A stretch of DNA of 64,000 nt from Chryseobacterium sp. JJR-5R (GCF_034047335.1 NZ_CP139137.1:1488001-1552000), one strand, 5' to 3'. Shown: positions 30,231 through 40,698, numbered from the stretch's first letter. A program made the numbers and translations. Notes: generated by a model not told the origin, from the sequence alone.

Positions 30231-33200
30231 TTAATATCCGGTTACTTCTACCACACTTTTTCCGCTTTGCTGTTTGCTTACTTTAATCTGTACCGGGATC
30301 CGTTCCGTCATTTCCTGGACGTGCGAAATGACCCCGACCTTCCGGCCCTGGTTATGCAGCCTTTCCAGGGCATCCATGGCAATATTAAGCGTAGCCGGAT
30401 CAAGTGATCCGAAACCTTCGTCAATAAACAGAGACTCCACCTTCATCCGGCTGGATGATAAAGAGGCCAGGCCCAAAGCCAGGGCAAGGGAAACCAGAAA
30501 AGATTCCCCGCCGGAAAGCGAGTATACCGTGCGGACCTCATCACCCATGTCCTGATCCACAACCTGCAGGCCTAGGCTCGCCGGAATACGTTCGATCCTG
30601 TACCTGCCGGTAAGGGCTTTCAAATGGACATTGGCATAGCCGAGCAGAACATCCAGCGTATATTCCTGGGCAATCTGGCGGAATTTTTTGCCGTCTGCCG
30701 ACCCGATGATGTCATTCAGTCTTCCCCAGTTTTCCGTAACGGCCGCCTGCTCCGTGATGCTTTGCAGAAGGTCACCGATTCTGCTTCTATGCATCTCATC
30801 CTGCTGCAGGCGGAAACTGATTTCCCCTTTTTTCTGCTTTTTAAATTCAGCTTCCGTGTCAGTGATTGACTTTAATGCATGAAGCTCATCAGGCGGGCGT
30901 ACGGAAATTCCTTTCTGCTGATGATCTTGTAAAAGCTGTCTTCTTTCAGCCAGCACGGAGCCGGCTTTGGTTACTTCTTCTTCAATCGCCTGTATAGCTG
31001 AGCGTTCGGCATCAAGCCATTCATGCGTCAGGGCCAGTAATTCATCCAGCTCCTGAATGTTCAATGCTGCATGATTTTTTATATTATACCCATCCATCCA
31101 GTTCTGCAGTTTTCCGGAAGCTGTTTCCATATCCGCTTTTAGTCCGGTTAAAGCACCTTTCAGTTCCGCATGCTGTACATTTGCTTTGGTAAGATCCAGA
31201 ATCAGCTGTTGCTGTTTTGTTTTCAGTGATTCAAGCTGTTCCTGTGCATCTGATGCATCTGTTTTCAGTTTTCTTTCTGCCTCTTCCGCAGCCTGCCCTT
31301 CAAAAATCCCGTCTCTCTGCTGTTTAAGATGGAGGTAATTCTGCTGCTGTGCTTTAAAAGCTTCCGTCTTTTCCGTTACCGTTGCGGCAAGGGTATGAGC
31401 AAGGCTTTCCATTTCTTTGATGGTTGCCTCAAGGATGCCTTTATTCTTCCCGCACTGCTCCAGCTTTTCTGTATTTTTCTTCCACTTTTCCGCAAATTTT
31501 TCTATACGTTCTGTAAATGCAGCAGGTGCAGCCTTCCAGCTTTCCATCCAGCCCGTTGCATTAAAATAGAGAGAAAGCGACTGTTCAGCCTCCAGAAGCC
31601 CGGAAGATGCTTTATCTTTCTCCTTTGTTTTGCTGTTGCGCTGTTCCTGAAACAGGGCAATGGCTGTTCCGGCATCTTTTAGCTGTTCCGTAAGGCGGTC
31701 AGAGGTTTCCTTCATCTGATCGATAAGGTTTTTATCTTTCTCAAGCTGTTGTTTCCGGTCTTTGTAATCCTGGATCTTTGCCTGCAGGACGGCCTGCCCG
31801 GCTTTCAGCTCCTTCAGCCGGTTTTCAATCCAGATAGCCTTTTCAGCATCCGCGGTAGCACGGCTTTCTTCCGCCATATCAGACTGCTCCCAGACATGCT
31901 TCCTGTTTTCCAGTGCAGCCTGGAGGGTGATGATGGCTGTATCCTGATTCTGAATGGTTTTAGCGAGCGTTTCACATTCCTGCTCCAAAGCGTTATGCCG
32001 GCGGAAAGAGGCCATGTAGATGCGTTCATGTTCCGTAGACAACGTTTCCAGTGCGGACAGTACATTTTCCAGCTGTGGGTTCTGTACTACATAAGGATGA
32101 TGCGTGCTTCCGCAGACCGGGCACGGATCATCATCCGTAAGAGCAGACCGTAAAGCTTCTATATTTTCAGCGGATGCCAGCCGGGCCTGTTCCAGCATCC
32201 GGGCAGAGGTTTCCTTCTGAATCTTTTCGGCGGCCAGCTGCAGGACAAGCTGTTCCAGGGTTTCCTGTTTCATCCGGTAATCTATCCGGTCTTTCAGCTG
32301 TTTCCTGTTTAAGGTTTCGTATTCAGCCCGGGAAGTATGCAGCAGTTCCCAGTCGGCTTTGGCCTGGATGGTATTTTCAATGTGGCGGACGGTTTCCGTT
32401 TTTTCCTGTTCCAGGGTTTCAGCAGGAATCATCAGCAATGCTGAAGCCCGGCTGTCATGGTTTTTTTTCAGTTCTTCCCATTCCTGCTTCTTTGTACGGA
32501 CAAGCGTCTCCAGGTCTGCCTTTTTTATTTCTGCTTCCGTAATTTTCCCGCTGAGCAATGCCAGTTCATCAGCAGATAACTGAAGGGTTTCCAGTAATTT
32601 CTGTGCGTCCTGTAATTTAGAAAGGATGACCTCCCTGTTTTCCGCTACCGTGCTGCGGTCTGCATTTTCTGTTTTCCAGCCGGTTAAGGTTTTGATTTCT
32701 TCCGAAAGCTGATTGAATATAGTCTGTTTTTCATTCAGCAATGCCTGGTGGTCCCTGCTTTTTACTGAAGCCTGTTCTGCCTCAATACCGGATTTATCAA
32801 GCTGTTCCTTTTTCTCGGACAACAGGGTATCCAGTTTTCTGGCCTGTTCCAGCAGCGGTAAAGCATCCTGAAAGGCCCGGTTTTTTTCTTTAAAATGATG
32901 ATCCGAATCCAGCAGCCGGACATCCAGCTGTTCTTTGTTTGCCTGAAGAGCTGCTGCCGTTGCATTCAGCGCATTCAGGGTTCCTGTTTTTTCTGAATGC
33001 TGGTGCGTGGCATTTTTCAGCGCATCTGCCCAGCTCCGGGTTTGCTGTGCCTGTTCGGCTGCCCATAGCTTCTGTTTCCGCGCAAGAACATTTAGTTTTG
33101 CATCCGAAGCCTCCTGAAATGCAGCCCGGGCTTCTTCCTGTTTAATTTGCATCTGGGCCATCTGTTCATGCCAGCTTATTTCTGCTACAAGGTCGTGCAG

Positions 33201-33965
33201 GTGCTGTTCCAAGCTTTTGAGGCTGGTTTCCAAAACGTTCTGCTCATCCAGCAAAGCGGTCAATTCCTCTTCACTGAAGGTGATGATTCCTTCTTTCCGG
33301 AGATGGAGGTCACGCAGTTTCTGTTCTTCAGACTTGAATTTTTCATAAATCTTTTTTGAAATCTCAGAATACACGGACGTTCCCGTCAGCTTTTCCAGTA
33401 AAGAAGACTTTTCATCTTTGCTGGCCTTCATAAAAGCCGTAAAATCGCCCTGTGCCAGCAAAACGGAACGGGTAAACTGATCGAAATTCAACCCGACCAG
33501 CCGTGCAATTTCATTCAGTGTTTCCTGTTTCTTACCTGGAATTGCAGTATTTAAAGTAATATTGGTCAGGGTAACCGTGTCAGACTGCATACTGCCTTCC
33601 GCTTTATTCCGGGCACGCCTCACACTCCAGCCGGCACGGTAATTGTGCCCGTCGATACCTCGGAAATCCACTTCGGCAGATCCTTCAGCAGTACCGTCCC
33701 TTAAAATACTCCGGACATCGCCCTGGCTGAGCGTGCTTCCCTGCACATCGCGTACTTCTATTCCTGTTTCCCGGGCCTGAAGGTAGCGTGGTGTTTTTCC
33801 GTACAAAGCAAGGCACAGCGCATCCAGTATGGTGGATTTCCCGGCGCCGGTAGCACCGGTAATCGCAAAAATTCCGGCTGAGCATAAAGGCTCGGCGGTA
33901 AAGTCTATTTCGGTCCGGCCTTCCAGAGAGGCCAGGTTTTTAATCCGTATGGCTAATATCTTCAT
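30231..33965 (-). CDS. sbcC: SbcC nuclease complex ATPase subunit
   Basis: A 1244-residue SMC-like ATPase, the partner of SbcD in the nuclease that opens DNA hairpins and removes protein-blocked ends. The N-terminal Walker A is AITGATGAGKSTILDALCLA. Two very long coiled-coil arms flank the zinc hook CPVCG (Cys615/Cys618). The C-terminal ABC part has YSLSGGESFLVSLALALGLA (signature) and VESLFIDEGFGSLDPATLNI (Walker B). Length is slightly above the usual 1000-1050 residues, the extra lying in the coiled coils. It begins 6 bp after sbcD and shares its transcript. Confidence 0.96.
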   Translation of the reverse strand: MKILAIRIKNLASLEGRTEIDFTAEPLCSAGIFAITGATGAGKSTILDALCLALYGKTPRYLQARETGIEVRDVQGSTLSQGDVRSILRDGTAEGSAEVDFRGIDGHNYRAGWSVRRARNKAEGSMQSDTVTLTNITLNTAIPGKKQETLNEIARLVGLNFDQFTRSVLLAQGDFTAFMKASKDEKSSLLEKLTGTSVYSEISKKIYEKFKSEEQKLRDLHLRKEGIITFSEEELTALLDEQNVLETSLKSLEQHLHDLVAEISWHEQMAQMQIKQEEARAAFQEASDAKLNVLARKQKLWAAEQAQQTRSWADALKNATHQHSEKTGTLNALNATAAALQANKEQLDVRLLDSDHHFKEKNRAFQDALPLLEQARKLDTLLSEKKEQLDKSGIEAEQASVKSRDHQALLNEKQTIFNQLSEEIKTLTGWKTENADRSTVAENREVILSKLQDAQKLLETLQLSADELALLSGKITEAEIKKADLETLVRTKKQEWEELKKNHDSRASALLMIPAETLEQEKTETVRHIENTIQAKADWELLHTSRAEYETLNRKQLKDRIDYRMKQETLEQLVLQLAAEKIQKETSARMLEQARLASAENIEALRSALTDDDPCPVCGSTHHPYVVQNPQLENVLSALETLSTEHERIYMASFRRHNALEQECETLAKTIQNQDTAIITLQAALENRKHVWEQSDMAEESRATADAEKAIWIENRLKELKAGQAVLQAKIQDYKDRKQQLEKDKNLIDQMKETSDRLTEQLKDAGTAIALFQEQRNSKTKEKDKASSGLLEAEQSLSLYFNATGWMESWKAAPAAFTERIEKFAEKWKKNTEKLEQCGKNKGILEATIKEMESLAHTLAATVTEKTEAFKAQQQNYLHLKQQRDGIFEGQAAEEAERKLKTDASDAQEQLESLKTKQQQLILDLTKANVQHAELKGALTGLKADMETASGKLQNWMDGYNIKNHAALNIQELDELLALTHEWLDAERSAIQAIEEEVTKAGSVLAERRQLLQDHQQKGISVRPPDELHALKSITDTEAEFKKQKKGEISFRLQQDEMHRSRIGDLLQSITEQAAVTENWGRLNDIIGSADGKKFRQIAQEYTLDVLLGYANVHLKALTGRYRIERIPASLGLQVVDQDMGDEVRTVYSLSGGESFLVSLALALGLASLSSSRMKVESLFIDEGFGSLDPATLNIAMDALERLHNQGRKVGVISHVQEMTERIPVQIKVSKQQSGKSVVEVTGY

Positions 33966-33971
33966 TATATT

Positions 33972-35210
33972 CTATTCTGCATTGTTGTTACTGATTTCCC
34001 GTGTCACCTGTCTGAAAAGTTCCATCAGGCCATCAGGAATGGAACTGTTATACCGGGACTGATAGGCTTTTTCAAAAATATCAGAAGGCTGCAGCTCATT
34101 GAGCTGTTCCTGAGTAATCAGCTCCGGCACTTTTTTTACTGAAGCAGGATATATCTGATGGATTGTAGTTAGTTTCACATGTTTTCCCGCTAAAGCTGTT
34201 TCTATTTTATGTCGCAAAGCCGGTTCAGGGCCGTCAACCAGTACCTTAACTTCCAGGTATGGCGCCACTTCCGGATTGTCCCGGGCCGAAGGCAGCTGTT
34301 CCAGCAAGGCAAGGATTTCATGCAAAGGAAGCGGAGCAGGGGATATGCGCTGAAGCGGAACAAAAAGGGGGATTTCTATGGATTTCAAATGACTTATTTC
34401 CTGATCCAGTTCAAAAACAATAACCTGATGTTTATAATTGAGCTCTGAGAATGACATCGGCAGCGGGCTGCCTGAATACCGGATATGTTCTTTGCCGCCA
34501 ATCCTCTGTGCTTTATGGATATGGCCTAAAGCTACGTATCTGATATCCGGATGGAAAGCGGCAGCCGGGATGCATTCCACGCCACCCATAATCAGCCGTT
34601 CAGTCTTATCCAGGTCTGTTACTTCAGCATGATGGGTGTGGAGGTGCCCCATGGCAATGATGGTTTGTCCTTGCTGTTTCTTTTGTTCCGCATAATCAAA
34701 AGCCTCCTGGTACAGGGCCGCAACACCTGCAGCATAAGGGTTTTCACAATCGGGAATAACCGGGTAGTCGCCCATTCGTAAAAAAGGAATGGCAAGGCAC
34801 CATGTTTTAATATTTCCTGAAGGGTCATGCAAGGGAATTACCAGTTTTTCATAATTGATTTTTCCTTCTCCGTTTTTTTCTATTGTCCCGATAATGTGAA
34901 TGTTCGATGATTCAAGAAGGGGTATCGGAGCTTCCAGGCGGGATGCCGAATCATGGTTGCCGGCGGTAATCACAATCTGTAAACCCTGCCTGGCTCCGGC
35001 GGCCCTGTTAAGAAAGGTGTAAAACAGCTTAACTGATGCTGCCGAAGGATTTGAGATGTCAAAAACATCACCGCTGACCAGAAGGACATCAATCTGTTCT
35101 GCCTGTATGGTGAGCACCAGCCAATCCAGAAACTGCCGGTGCTCGGCATTGCGGTCGTATTCGTGAAACAGCTGGCCGATGTGCCAGTCTGCAGTATGGA
35201 GAATTTTCAT
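33972..35210 (-). CDS. sbcD: SbcD nuclease subunit
   Basis: A 412-residue Mre11/SbcD-type calcineurin-like phosphoesterase. Metal ligands are visible in order: MKILHTADWHIGQLFHEYDR (Asp8, His10), LLVSGDVFDISNP, VITAGNHDSASRL, then AMGHLHTHHAE and ALGHIHKAQRI. The C-terminal SbcD domain follows. Length is normal for the family. It is the first gene of the sbcDC operon; the ATG at 35210 gives the canonical N-terminus. A role in repairing palindromic or stalled DNA ends is established for the family. Confidence 0.97.
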   Translation of the reverse strand: MKILHTADWHIGQLFHEYDRNAEHRQFLDWLVLTIQAEQIDVLLVSGDVFDISNPSAASVKLFYTFLNRAAGARQGLQIVITAGNHDSASRLEAPIPLLESSNIHIIGTIEKNGEGKINYEKLVIPLHDPSGNIKTWCLAIPFLRMGDYPVIPDCENPYAAGVAALYQEAFDYAEQKKQQGQTIIAMGHLHTHHAEVTDLDKTERLIMGGVECIPAAAFHPDIRYVALGHIHKAQRIGGKEHIRYSGSPLPMSFSELNYKHQVIVFELDQEISHLKSIEIPLFVPLQRISPAPLPLHEILALLEQLPSARDNPEVAPYLEVKVLVDGPEPALRHKIETALAGKHVKLTTIHQIYPASVKKVPELITQEQLNELQPSDIFEKAYQSRYNSSIPDGLMELFRQVTREISNNNAE

Positions 35211-35689
35211 AATTCAGTCTTTTTGCAGTGCATTTTTATCATTGATTGACAATGCCTCATCATTTATTCATTCATTTGTTAATCCCAATGCAGATAATCC
35301 GGCTGCCGCCGGGATGAAGCAGATTCAACTGCTCAGAAAAGATATCCCGAAGGGCAGGACAGTCGGGCGGGGCAGATTAACCGGCAGCAAAGTAGCAAAT
35401 AATTTAAAGCCGGTCAAGCCATTAGGCCTGATTCATTAAAATTTTATTAATGAGGTTCAGATGATTGTTTTAATGCCCTGTAAAGATAAAACCCAAGGTG
35501 AAGTTTGCTTTACGGAAAACCGTAAAATAAAAAATATGACCGGCCTTTGCAGGACTTCTGCATTATTAAATATTGACTGATGCAAAAAGATGGCAATGAT
35601 CAGATTTAATAAAAATTCTGTAATTCTGTATGGTCTTAAACCATTTTCGTAACTTCCAATCTTAATTAACACCGTCACAATTACATTCC
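35211..35689. other. intergenic region upstream of sbcD, no supported gene
   Basis: A + strand frame to 35439 contains a GC-richer, protein-like patch (GMKQIQLLRKDIPKGRTVGR) ending in TAA, but its N-terminal half is antisense to sbcD and looks non-coding. It could be a small remnant. The rest, 35440-35689, has no visible gene or promoter. Confidence 0.35.
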
Positions 35690-36780
35690 GGTATGCACAG
35701 CAAAGAACAAACAAATCAATACTTTGACAGACCTGAATGAGGAACTGGAAAATTATTTTCGAAATACCATCATCCCACAGCTTTGTGGACCGGTCCCTGA
35801 TACTCCGTAAGTTTACCCCGCCTGCTATGAAGCAGTTCAGGCTGAAAGAAGGGGATATTGGGAGAGCGCTTGCCGATGTGGCGGAAAATTTCAGGTTTCC
35901 GACGTTTACAGATAATATAAAACATGTTATTGAAACCGGCGAAATCTTGGAAAAAGAAATCCAGGCCACGGACCGCCGGTGGTATCAGATGAATATCCTG
36001 CCTTATATCACACGTACAGACCAGCTTAATAATGGTGTTATTATTACTTTTATTGATATTACCTCCCGGGTAGAAGATCTTGCGGAACAGGAAAAACTGG
36101 TGGCAGAACATGAACTGCTGCTTGATACCATTGCCCATGATATTAAAACACCATTGACCAGCCTCGGACTGAACATTGAAATGATGAAAAGGCTCCCTGA
36201 ACATGGTATGGTAAGATTTCCGCAGCTTGTGGGTAATCTGGAACAGAGTTTGCTTAAAATGAAGTCAGTTGTTAACGAACTGATTGACTCCCGCTGACAG
36301 GGTCAGAAATATAATCCTGTGGAATAACTGATTGATTTACAGAATATTATAGAAGATGTGAGGCTTGCCCTGGTACTGCAGATCAGTGAAGCGGAAGCAA
36401 GAATCACGTACGATATCCGGGTTTCTGAAATAATATTTGTCCGGCGCAAGCTGCGGAGCATCATATGCAACCTGTTGAATAATGCTATTAAATACCGTTC
36501 GGATGACCGGAAGCCTGATATAAAAATTGCGGCAGAAGCGGAAAACGGTTTTATGGTGATTGATGTTGAGGATAACGGGATAGGAATCCCATCTGCCCTG
36601 AAATATAAAATTTTTAAAAAATACAACCGGGTTGCAAATCAGAGAGAAGGAAACGGCATAGGGCTGTATCTGGTGAAGGAAATTATAGAAACAAGCGGAG
36701 GCCGGATTGAAGTGGAAAGCGAAGAAGATAAAGGATCAGTATTTAAAGTATATCTGAAACTGAGAAATCAGGAAATCTGA
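35690..36780 (+). pseudogene. decayed PAS/histidine kinase, probably the tail of a CheB-CheR-PAS hybrid
   Basis: The remnant begins, without a start codon, with INTLTDLNEELENYFRNTII, a segment resembling the linker and PAS domain of CheB/CheR-type chemotaxis hybrids. At 35781-35784 the frame shifts (apparent loss of 2 nt in a T run) into FVDRSLILRKFTPPAMKQFR. The HisKA H-box reads DTIAHDIKTPLTSLGLNIEM. Two in-frame stops (TGA 36295-36297, TAA 36325-36327) then interrupt it. The HATPase part follows intact (ICNLLNNAIKYRSDD, DNGIGIP, GNGIGLYLVKEII) to TGA 36778-36780. The CheB and CheR domains are absent. With one frameshift, two stops and a truncated 5' end, it cannot make a working kinase. 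Confidence 0.85.
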
Positions 36781-36943
36781 ATGCAAAATCTATCAAATAG
36801 CGAGAAGAAATTCAGTCCTTTGATATAAACTATATTAGATGATACCTAAAGTATCTGGATCTTAAGCGGTAAAGCTTTACGCACGGGAGGATTTTAGCGA
36901 ATGTTAAAATAATGAGAAGATCAATGCTACAGAAGATTAATGA

Positions 36944-37303
36944 ATGAATAAAAATATATGTGTCCTTGAGGACAGCGAAGAAATCCTGGAACTCATCCAC
37001 ATGATTTTAGAACAGAACTATAATGTATACGGTTTTACCACCGTATCCGGATTTATGTCCGGATATACAGAGATGGCCCCTGATCTCTGCCTGCTTGATG
37101 TAATGCTGCCGGACGGCAATGGCCTGGAAGTCTGCAACAGCCTTAAAAATAACGGATTATCCAGACATGTTCCTATAATTATAATGACGGCAAATGCCGG
37201 GATACAGAAAATGAAAGAGATCTGCCTTGCCGATGATTTTATCTCGAAACCATTTGACATGGATGATCTTATCCGGAGAATCGGTATTCATATCCAGAAT
37301 TAA
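36944..37303 (+). CDS. single-domain response regulator
   Basis: A 119-residue stand-alone receiver domain. The acidic pocket is Glu9/Asp10 (CVLEDSEE), the phospho-acceptor is Asp52 (LCLLDVMLPDGNG), and the switch residues are Thr82 (IIIMTANAG) and Lys102 (FISKPFD). No output domain is attached, so it must act through a partner, as CheY/Spo0F types do. It lies between a decayed kinase and an intact multi-PAS kinase whose start is 32 bp downstream, making the latter the likely phosphodonor. Confidence 0.93.
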   Translation: MNKNICVLEDSEEILELIHMILEQNYNVYGFTTVSGFMSGYTEMAPDLCLLDVMLPDGNGLEVCNSLKNNGLSRHVPIIIMTANAGIQKMKEICLADDFISKPFDMDDLIRRIGIHIQN

Positions 37304-37335
37304 AAAATCAATACAACCTACCATAACCTATCGAA

Positions 37336-39828
37336 ATGCGCAGCCCAACCCGACTGGAGAAAACAGATCTTTTAACTATCCTTTGCCTTCGTACTGAACA
37401 TGCTGTTGCAGTGTATACCGGAGAAGAGATATTAATAGAATTTGCAAATCCTGCCATGATGGGTGCATGGGGAAGAACCGGGTCTGTAGTCGGGCTTACA
37501 CTGTCTGAAGCCCTGCCTGAAATCTCAAACCAGCCATTTGTCGCCATGTTGAAGGAAGTATGGAATACCGGTGTGGATAATGTGGGGAAGGCAATACCTG
37601 CTGAACTGTTTGTAGACGGACGGCTGCAGCAGTATTATTTCGATTATTCTTATCTCGCGGTAAAAGATGAAAACGGAAAGGTATACGCCATTTATCATAC
37701 GGCGAAGGATGTGACCCAGAAAGTGCGTGACCGGAAGGAACTGGAAGAGGCAAGGGAACGACAGGAACTCCTTGAAAGAGAACAGCGGCTGAATGAAGAA
37801 CTTGCGGCAGCCAATGAAGAGCTCCAGGTGACCAAAACGAGCCTCAGCATTCTGAATCAGGAGCTTGAAGCCCGGGTGGTCCAGCGTACGGCAGAACTGT
37901 CCCGTTCAGAAAGCCGCCTGCGCTTCCTTTTATCTGATGCACCGGTTGCCATAGCTGTTTTTCACGGGAGGGAACTCATTATTGAATCCGCCAACAAAAA
38001 AGTACTTGAAGTATGGGGCAAGCCGGATCATGTAATAGGGCTGCCGCTGCATATAGCCGTCCCGGAGCTGGTGGGCCAGGAATTCCTGCAGATTTTAGAT
38101 GAGGTGTATATCACCGGAAAAGCATTTTACGGCTATGAAATAAAAGCTATGCTGGAACGGAACGGAAAGCTGGATGAAGTCTACTGTAATTTTGTGTACC
38201 AGCCCCTGAAGGATGAAGCCGGAGCAGTCAACAGCATCATGCTGACGGCAAGCGTGGTTTCTGAGCAGGTGATAGCAAGGAATAAAATACAATCTCTAAA
38301 CGAAGAACTGCTTGCGATAAATGAGGAATTAAGCAAATCACAGGAACTCCTGCTGACGTCTAACCTTGATCTGAAAACCAGTGAGAACCGGTTAAATAAA
38401 ATCCTCAGTGATCTTCCTGCACCGGTAGTGGTGCTCACAGGCCCGGATCAGATTATTTCCACGACGAACCAGGCATTGCTTACCTTCTGGCAACGTACTG
38501 CAGATGAGGTTTTGGGAAGACCGATGCTGGAAGTATTCCCCGAACTTAAAAACCAGGTGTTCCCAGGCCTATGGAAACATGTGCTGGAAACAGGATTATC
38601 ACTCCAGAAACGCGAGCAGAAAGTCGTATTTAGAAATAAGTTTAACGGCGAAGACAGGATTTTATACGTAGATTACTTTTATCAGCCTCTTACGGACTTT
38701 GCCGGCCGGATAACCGCTGTTTTGGCAACTGTTTTGGACGTTACGGAAAAAGTCCGTTCAAGGCATATCATTGAAGAAGCAGAGGCAAAGCTGAGGCTGG
38801 CCATTGATTCTTCTGAACTGGGCACCTGGTTTATTGATGCAGAAAGCAGGATACTCACCGCATCTTCACGCTTAAAGGAAATATTCGGGTTTTATTCTGA
38901 CGAAGAAATGTCTTTACAGGAAGTATTCAGTCAGATTATCCCCGAATACAAGGATGAAGTCATTGCCGGGCTGGATGCCGCCATTACAACAGGTGCCAGT
39001 TTTGACATGGAATATTCGATAAAGGGATACAGGGACGGCAACATCCGCTGGGTACGCTCAACCGGAAAACTTTATAATGAAGATGTCTTCAGCAAGGCTA
39101 ATTTTTCAGGAACCGTGCAGGATATTACCCAGAGGAAGCTGGAAGAGCAGCGCAAAGATGATTTTTTAAGTATTGCCAGCCATGAACTGAAAACACCGGT
39201 TACTGCTTTAAAAGCATCCCTTCAGCTCCTGAGCCGCTACCGGGATAACATGGTGCATCCTATGGTGCCACGGCTGGTAGACCAGTCTAATGCAAGCGTA
39301 CTCAAGATCACGGGATTAATTGACGACCTGCTTAATACCACCCGCACCAATGAAGGGCAGCTTCATCTTAATTACCGCCGGTTCAATGTGTTTGAAATGC
39401 TGGATGAATGCTGTACCCACATCCGGATCCGCGAAAAGCACGAACTTATTTTGCAGGGCATAAAAGGTCTGATGATTGAAGCGGATGAGGTACGGATTGA
39501 TCAGGTAGTGGTAAATCTCGTAAATAATGCCGTTAAATATGCACCTGATCAGCGTGAGATTTATCTGATTGTTGAAGATCTGGGAGACCGTGCAAAAATT
39601 TCCGTGAAAGACTCAGGGCCGGGTATTCCTGCAGATAAAATACCGCACCTCTTTGACCGCTATTACCGGGCAGATTACTCCGGCGTGCAGTATTCAGGGC
39701 TCGGGCTCGGGCTTTACATCAGTGCCGAAATCATCAGAAAGCACCGGGGCGAAATAGGTGTAGACAGCGAGCTGGGCAAAGGCAGTACTTTCTGGTTTAC
39801 TTTGCCTTTGCATAAAAATTTACCTTAA
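37336..39828 (+). CDS. multi-PAS sensor histidine kinase, cytoplasmic
   Basis: An 830-residue kinase with no transmembrane segment or signal peptide. Four PAS-like domains lie at about 12-130, 195-310, 345-470 and 480-595, with coiled-coil linkers between the first three (LNEELAAANEELQVTKTSLS). HisKA carries His616 in FLSIASHELKTPVTALKASL. The HATPase has the N box around Asn730-731 (VVNLVNNAVKYAPD), DSGPGIP, and YSGLGLGLYISAEIIRKHRG. It has no receiver, and the response regulator 32 bp upstream is probably its partner. The stacked PAS domains suggest sensing of a soluble ligand, light or redox cue; which one cannot be told. Confidence 0.93.
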   Translation: MRSPTRLEKTDLLTILCLRTEHAVAVYTGEEILIEFANPAMMGAWGRTGSVVGLTLSEALPEISNQPFVAMLKEVWNTGVDNVGKAIPAELFVDGRLQQYYFDYSYLAVKDENGKVYAIYHTAKDVTQKVRDRKELEEARERQELLEREQRLNEELAAANEELQVTKTSLSILNQELEARVVQRTAELSRSESRLRFLLSDAPVAIAVFHGRELIIESANKKVLEVWGKPDHVIGLPLHIAVPELVGQEFLQILDEVYITGKAFYGYEIKAMLERNGKLDEVYCNFVYQPLKDEAGAVNSIMLTASVVSEQVIARNKIQSLNEELLAINEELSKSQELLLTSNLDLKTSENRLNKILSDLPAPVVVLTGPDQIISTTNQALLTFWQRTADEVLGRPMLEVFPELKNQVFPGLWKHVLETGLSLQKREQKVVFRNKFNGEDRILYVDYFYQPLTDFAGRITAVLATVLDVTEKVRSRHIIEEAEAKLRLAIDSSELGTWFIDAESRILTASSRLKEIFGFYSDEEMSLQEVFSQIIPEYKDEVIAGLDAAITTGASFDMEYSIKGYRDGNIRWVRSTGKLYNEDVFSKANFSGTVQDITQRKLEEQRKDDFLSIASHELKTPVTALKASLQLLSRYRDNMVHPMVPRLVDQSNASVLKITGLIDDLLNTTRTNEGQLHLNYRRFNVFEMLDECCTHIRIREKHELILQGIKGLMIEADEVRIDQVVVNLVNNAVKYAPDQREIYLIVEDLGDRAKISVKDSGPGIPADKIPHLFDRYYRADYSGVQYSGLGLGLYISAEIIRKHRGEIGVDSELGKGSTFWFTLPLHKNLP

Positions 39829-40252
39829 CAGGCATTTAAGGTTCAATACAGAAAGTTATTGATAGATATCTTTATGCTCATCAATACAGATTTGATGAGT
39901 CTAAATTAATGTGATGAAACTTTTGTGCCTTCCGGACAATACAACTTCAGTATTCTTACAAATTTTCCTTATCATTTATAAACAATATTTTATTGCTATT
40001 CTTTCGGTTATTTATTGTTTTCAGAAGCAATAATTATATATTTGTATCGGCTGAAAAGATAAACAGACTTTGCAGAAAATTAAGTTTACGGTATTTAATA
40101 TTTGTTATTGCTTAACCATTAGTTATCTTGAATAATAATCGAAGAAAAAATATTGAAATGGGGCATCCCGTAATTGTGAATTAAATAATGTTAATATTAT
40201 TGTAACTGATTGCAATCAGAAATAATAAATAATACTCAAAAATTAAATTACA
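39829..40252. other. 424-bp AT-rich region, holds the next promoter
   Basis: No coding sequence is visible. The promoter at 40015-40044 would give the following gene an unusually long untranslated leader of about 200 nt. I did not find a recognisable riboswitch fold in that leader. Confidence 0.5.
40015..40044 (+). promoter_or_regulatory. consensus Bacteroidota promoter
   Basis: TTG (40015-40017), 19-nt spacer, TATATTTG (40037-40044): an exact match to the TTG-N19-TAnnTTTG pattern. Predicted start of transcription near 40051, about 200 nt before the ATG at 40253. Confidence 0.6.
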
Positions 40253-40684
40253 ATGAAAAAATGTTTTTTAGCCGCTGTGATCGGCTTTACAGGATTGGTC
40301 AGTGCAAACGTACCGGAAATTAAATCTGATGTTTCTGAAGTTGAAGATTCACAAACCATCCATCTTTTTAAAAGAATCAAAATCGATGAAACCATAACGG
40401 ATACCCATGGTACCCAGTGGCATATCTATGGCTGGGTGGATGTTTCAATAAGCTGGTCGGGTCCCAAAATCAATCATTACGATGTCCATATGACAGGTGG
40501 CGGGTACCACTATCATTTTCAGGGTAAAGTAGTAAGAGAGGAACTAAAGGACGGGACGATCAGAAATACAATTGACGGTTCTTTAACTGATGAAGATTCC
40601 GGTACGGAGGTAGCCATTGACAGCAATATTAAAACTTTACTGTATCAACTGAATGAAAATGTGATCAGGAATAATCCAGAATAA
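40253..40684 (+). CDS. secreted protein of unknown function
   Basis: A 143-residue protein with a signal peptide (MKKCFLAAVIGFTGLVSA). The mature part is rich in aromatic and His residues: TQWHIYGWVDVSISWSG, then HYDVHMTGGGYHYHFQGKVV. Such a His/Tyr-rich strand pair could bind metal, but this is speculation. Not a recognised family. It is followed by a hairpin at 40699 and another small secreted protein on the same strand. Confidence 0.7.
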   Translation: MKKCFLAAVIGFTGLVSANVPEIKSDVSEVEDSQTIHLFKRIKIDETITDTHGTQWHIYGWVDVSISWSGPKINHYDVHMTGGGYHYHFQGKVVREELKDGTIRNTIDGSLTDEDSGTEVAIDSNIKTLLYQLNENVIRNNPE

Positions 40685-40698
40685 AGTGAATAATTATC

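Noticed and set aside
32174..32542. 122-codon plus-strand frame inside sbcC
   Set aside because: Antisense shadow of the SbcC coiled coil, rich in Pro and Ser.
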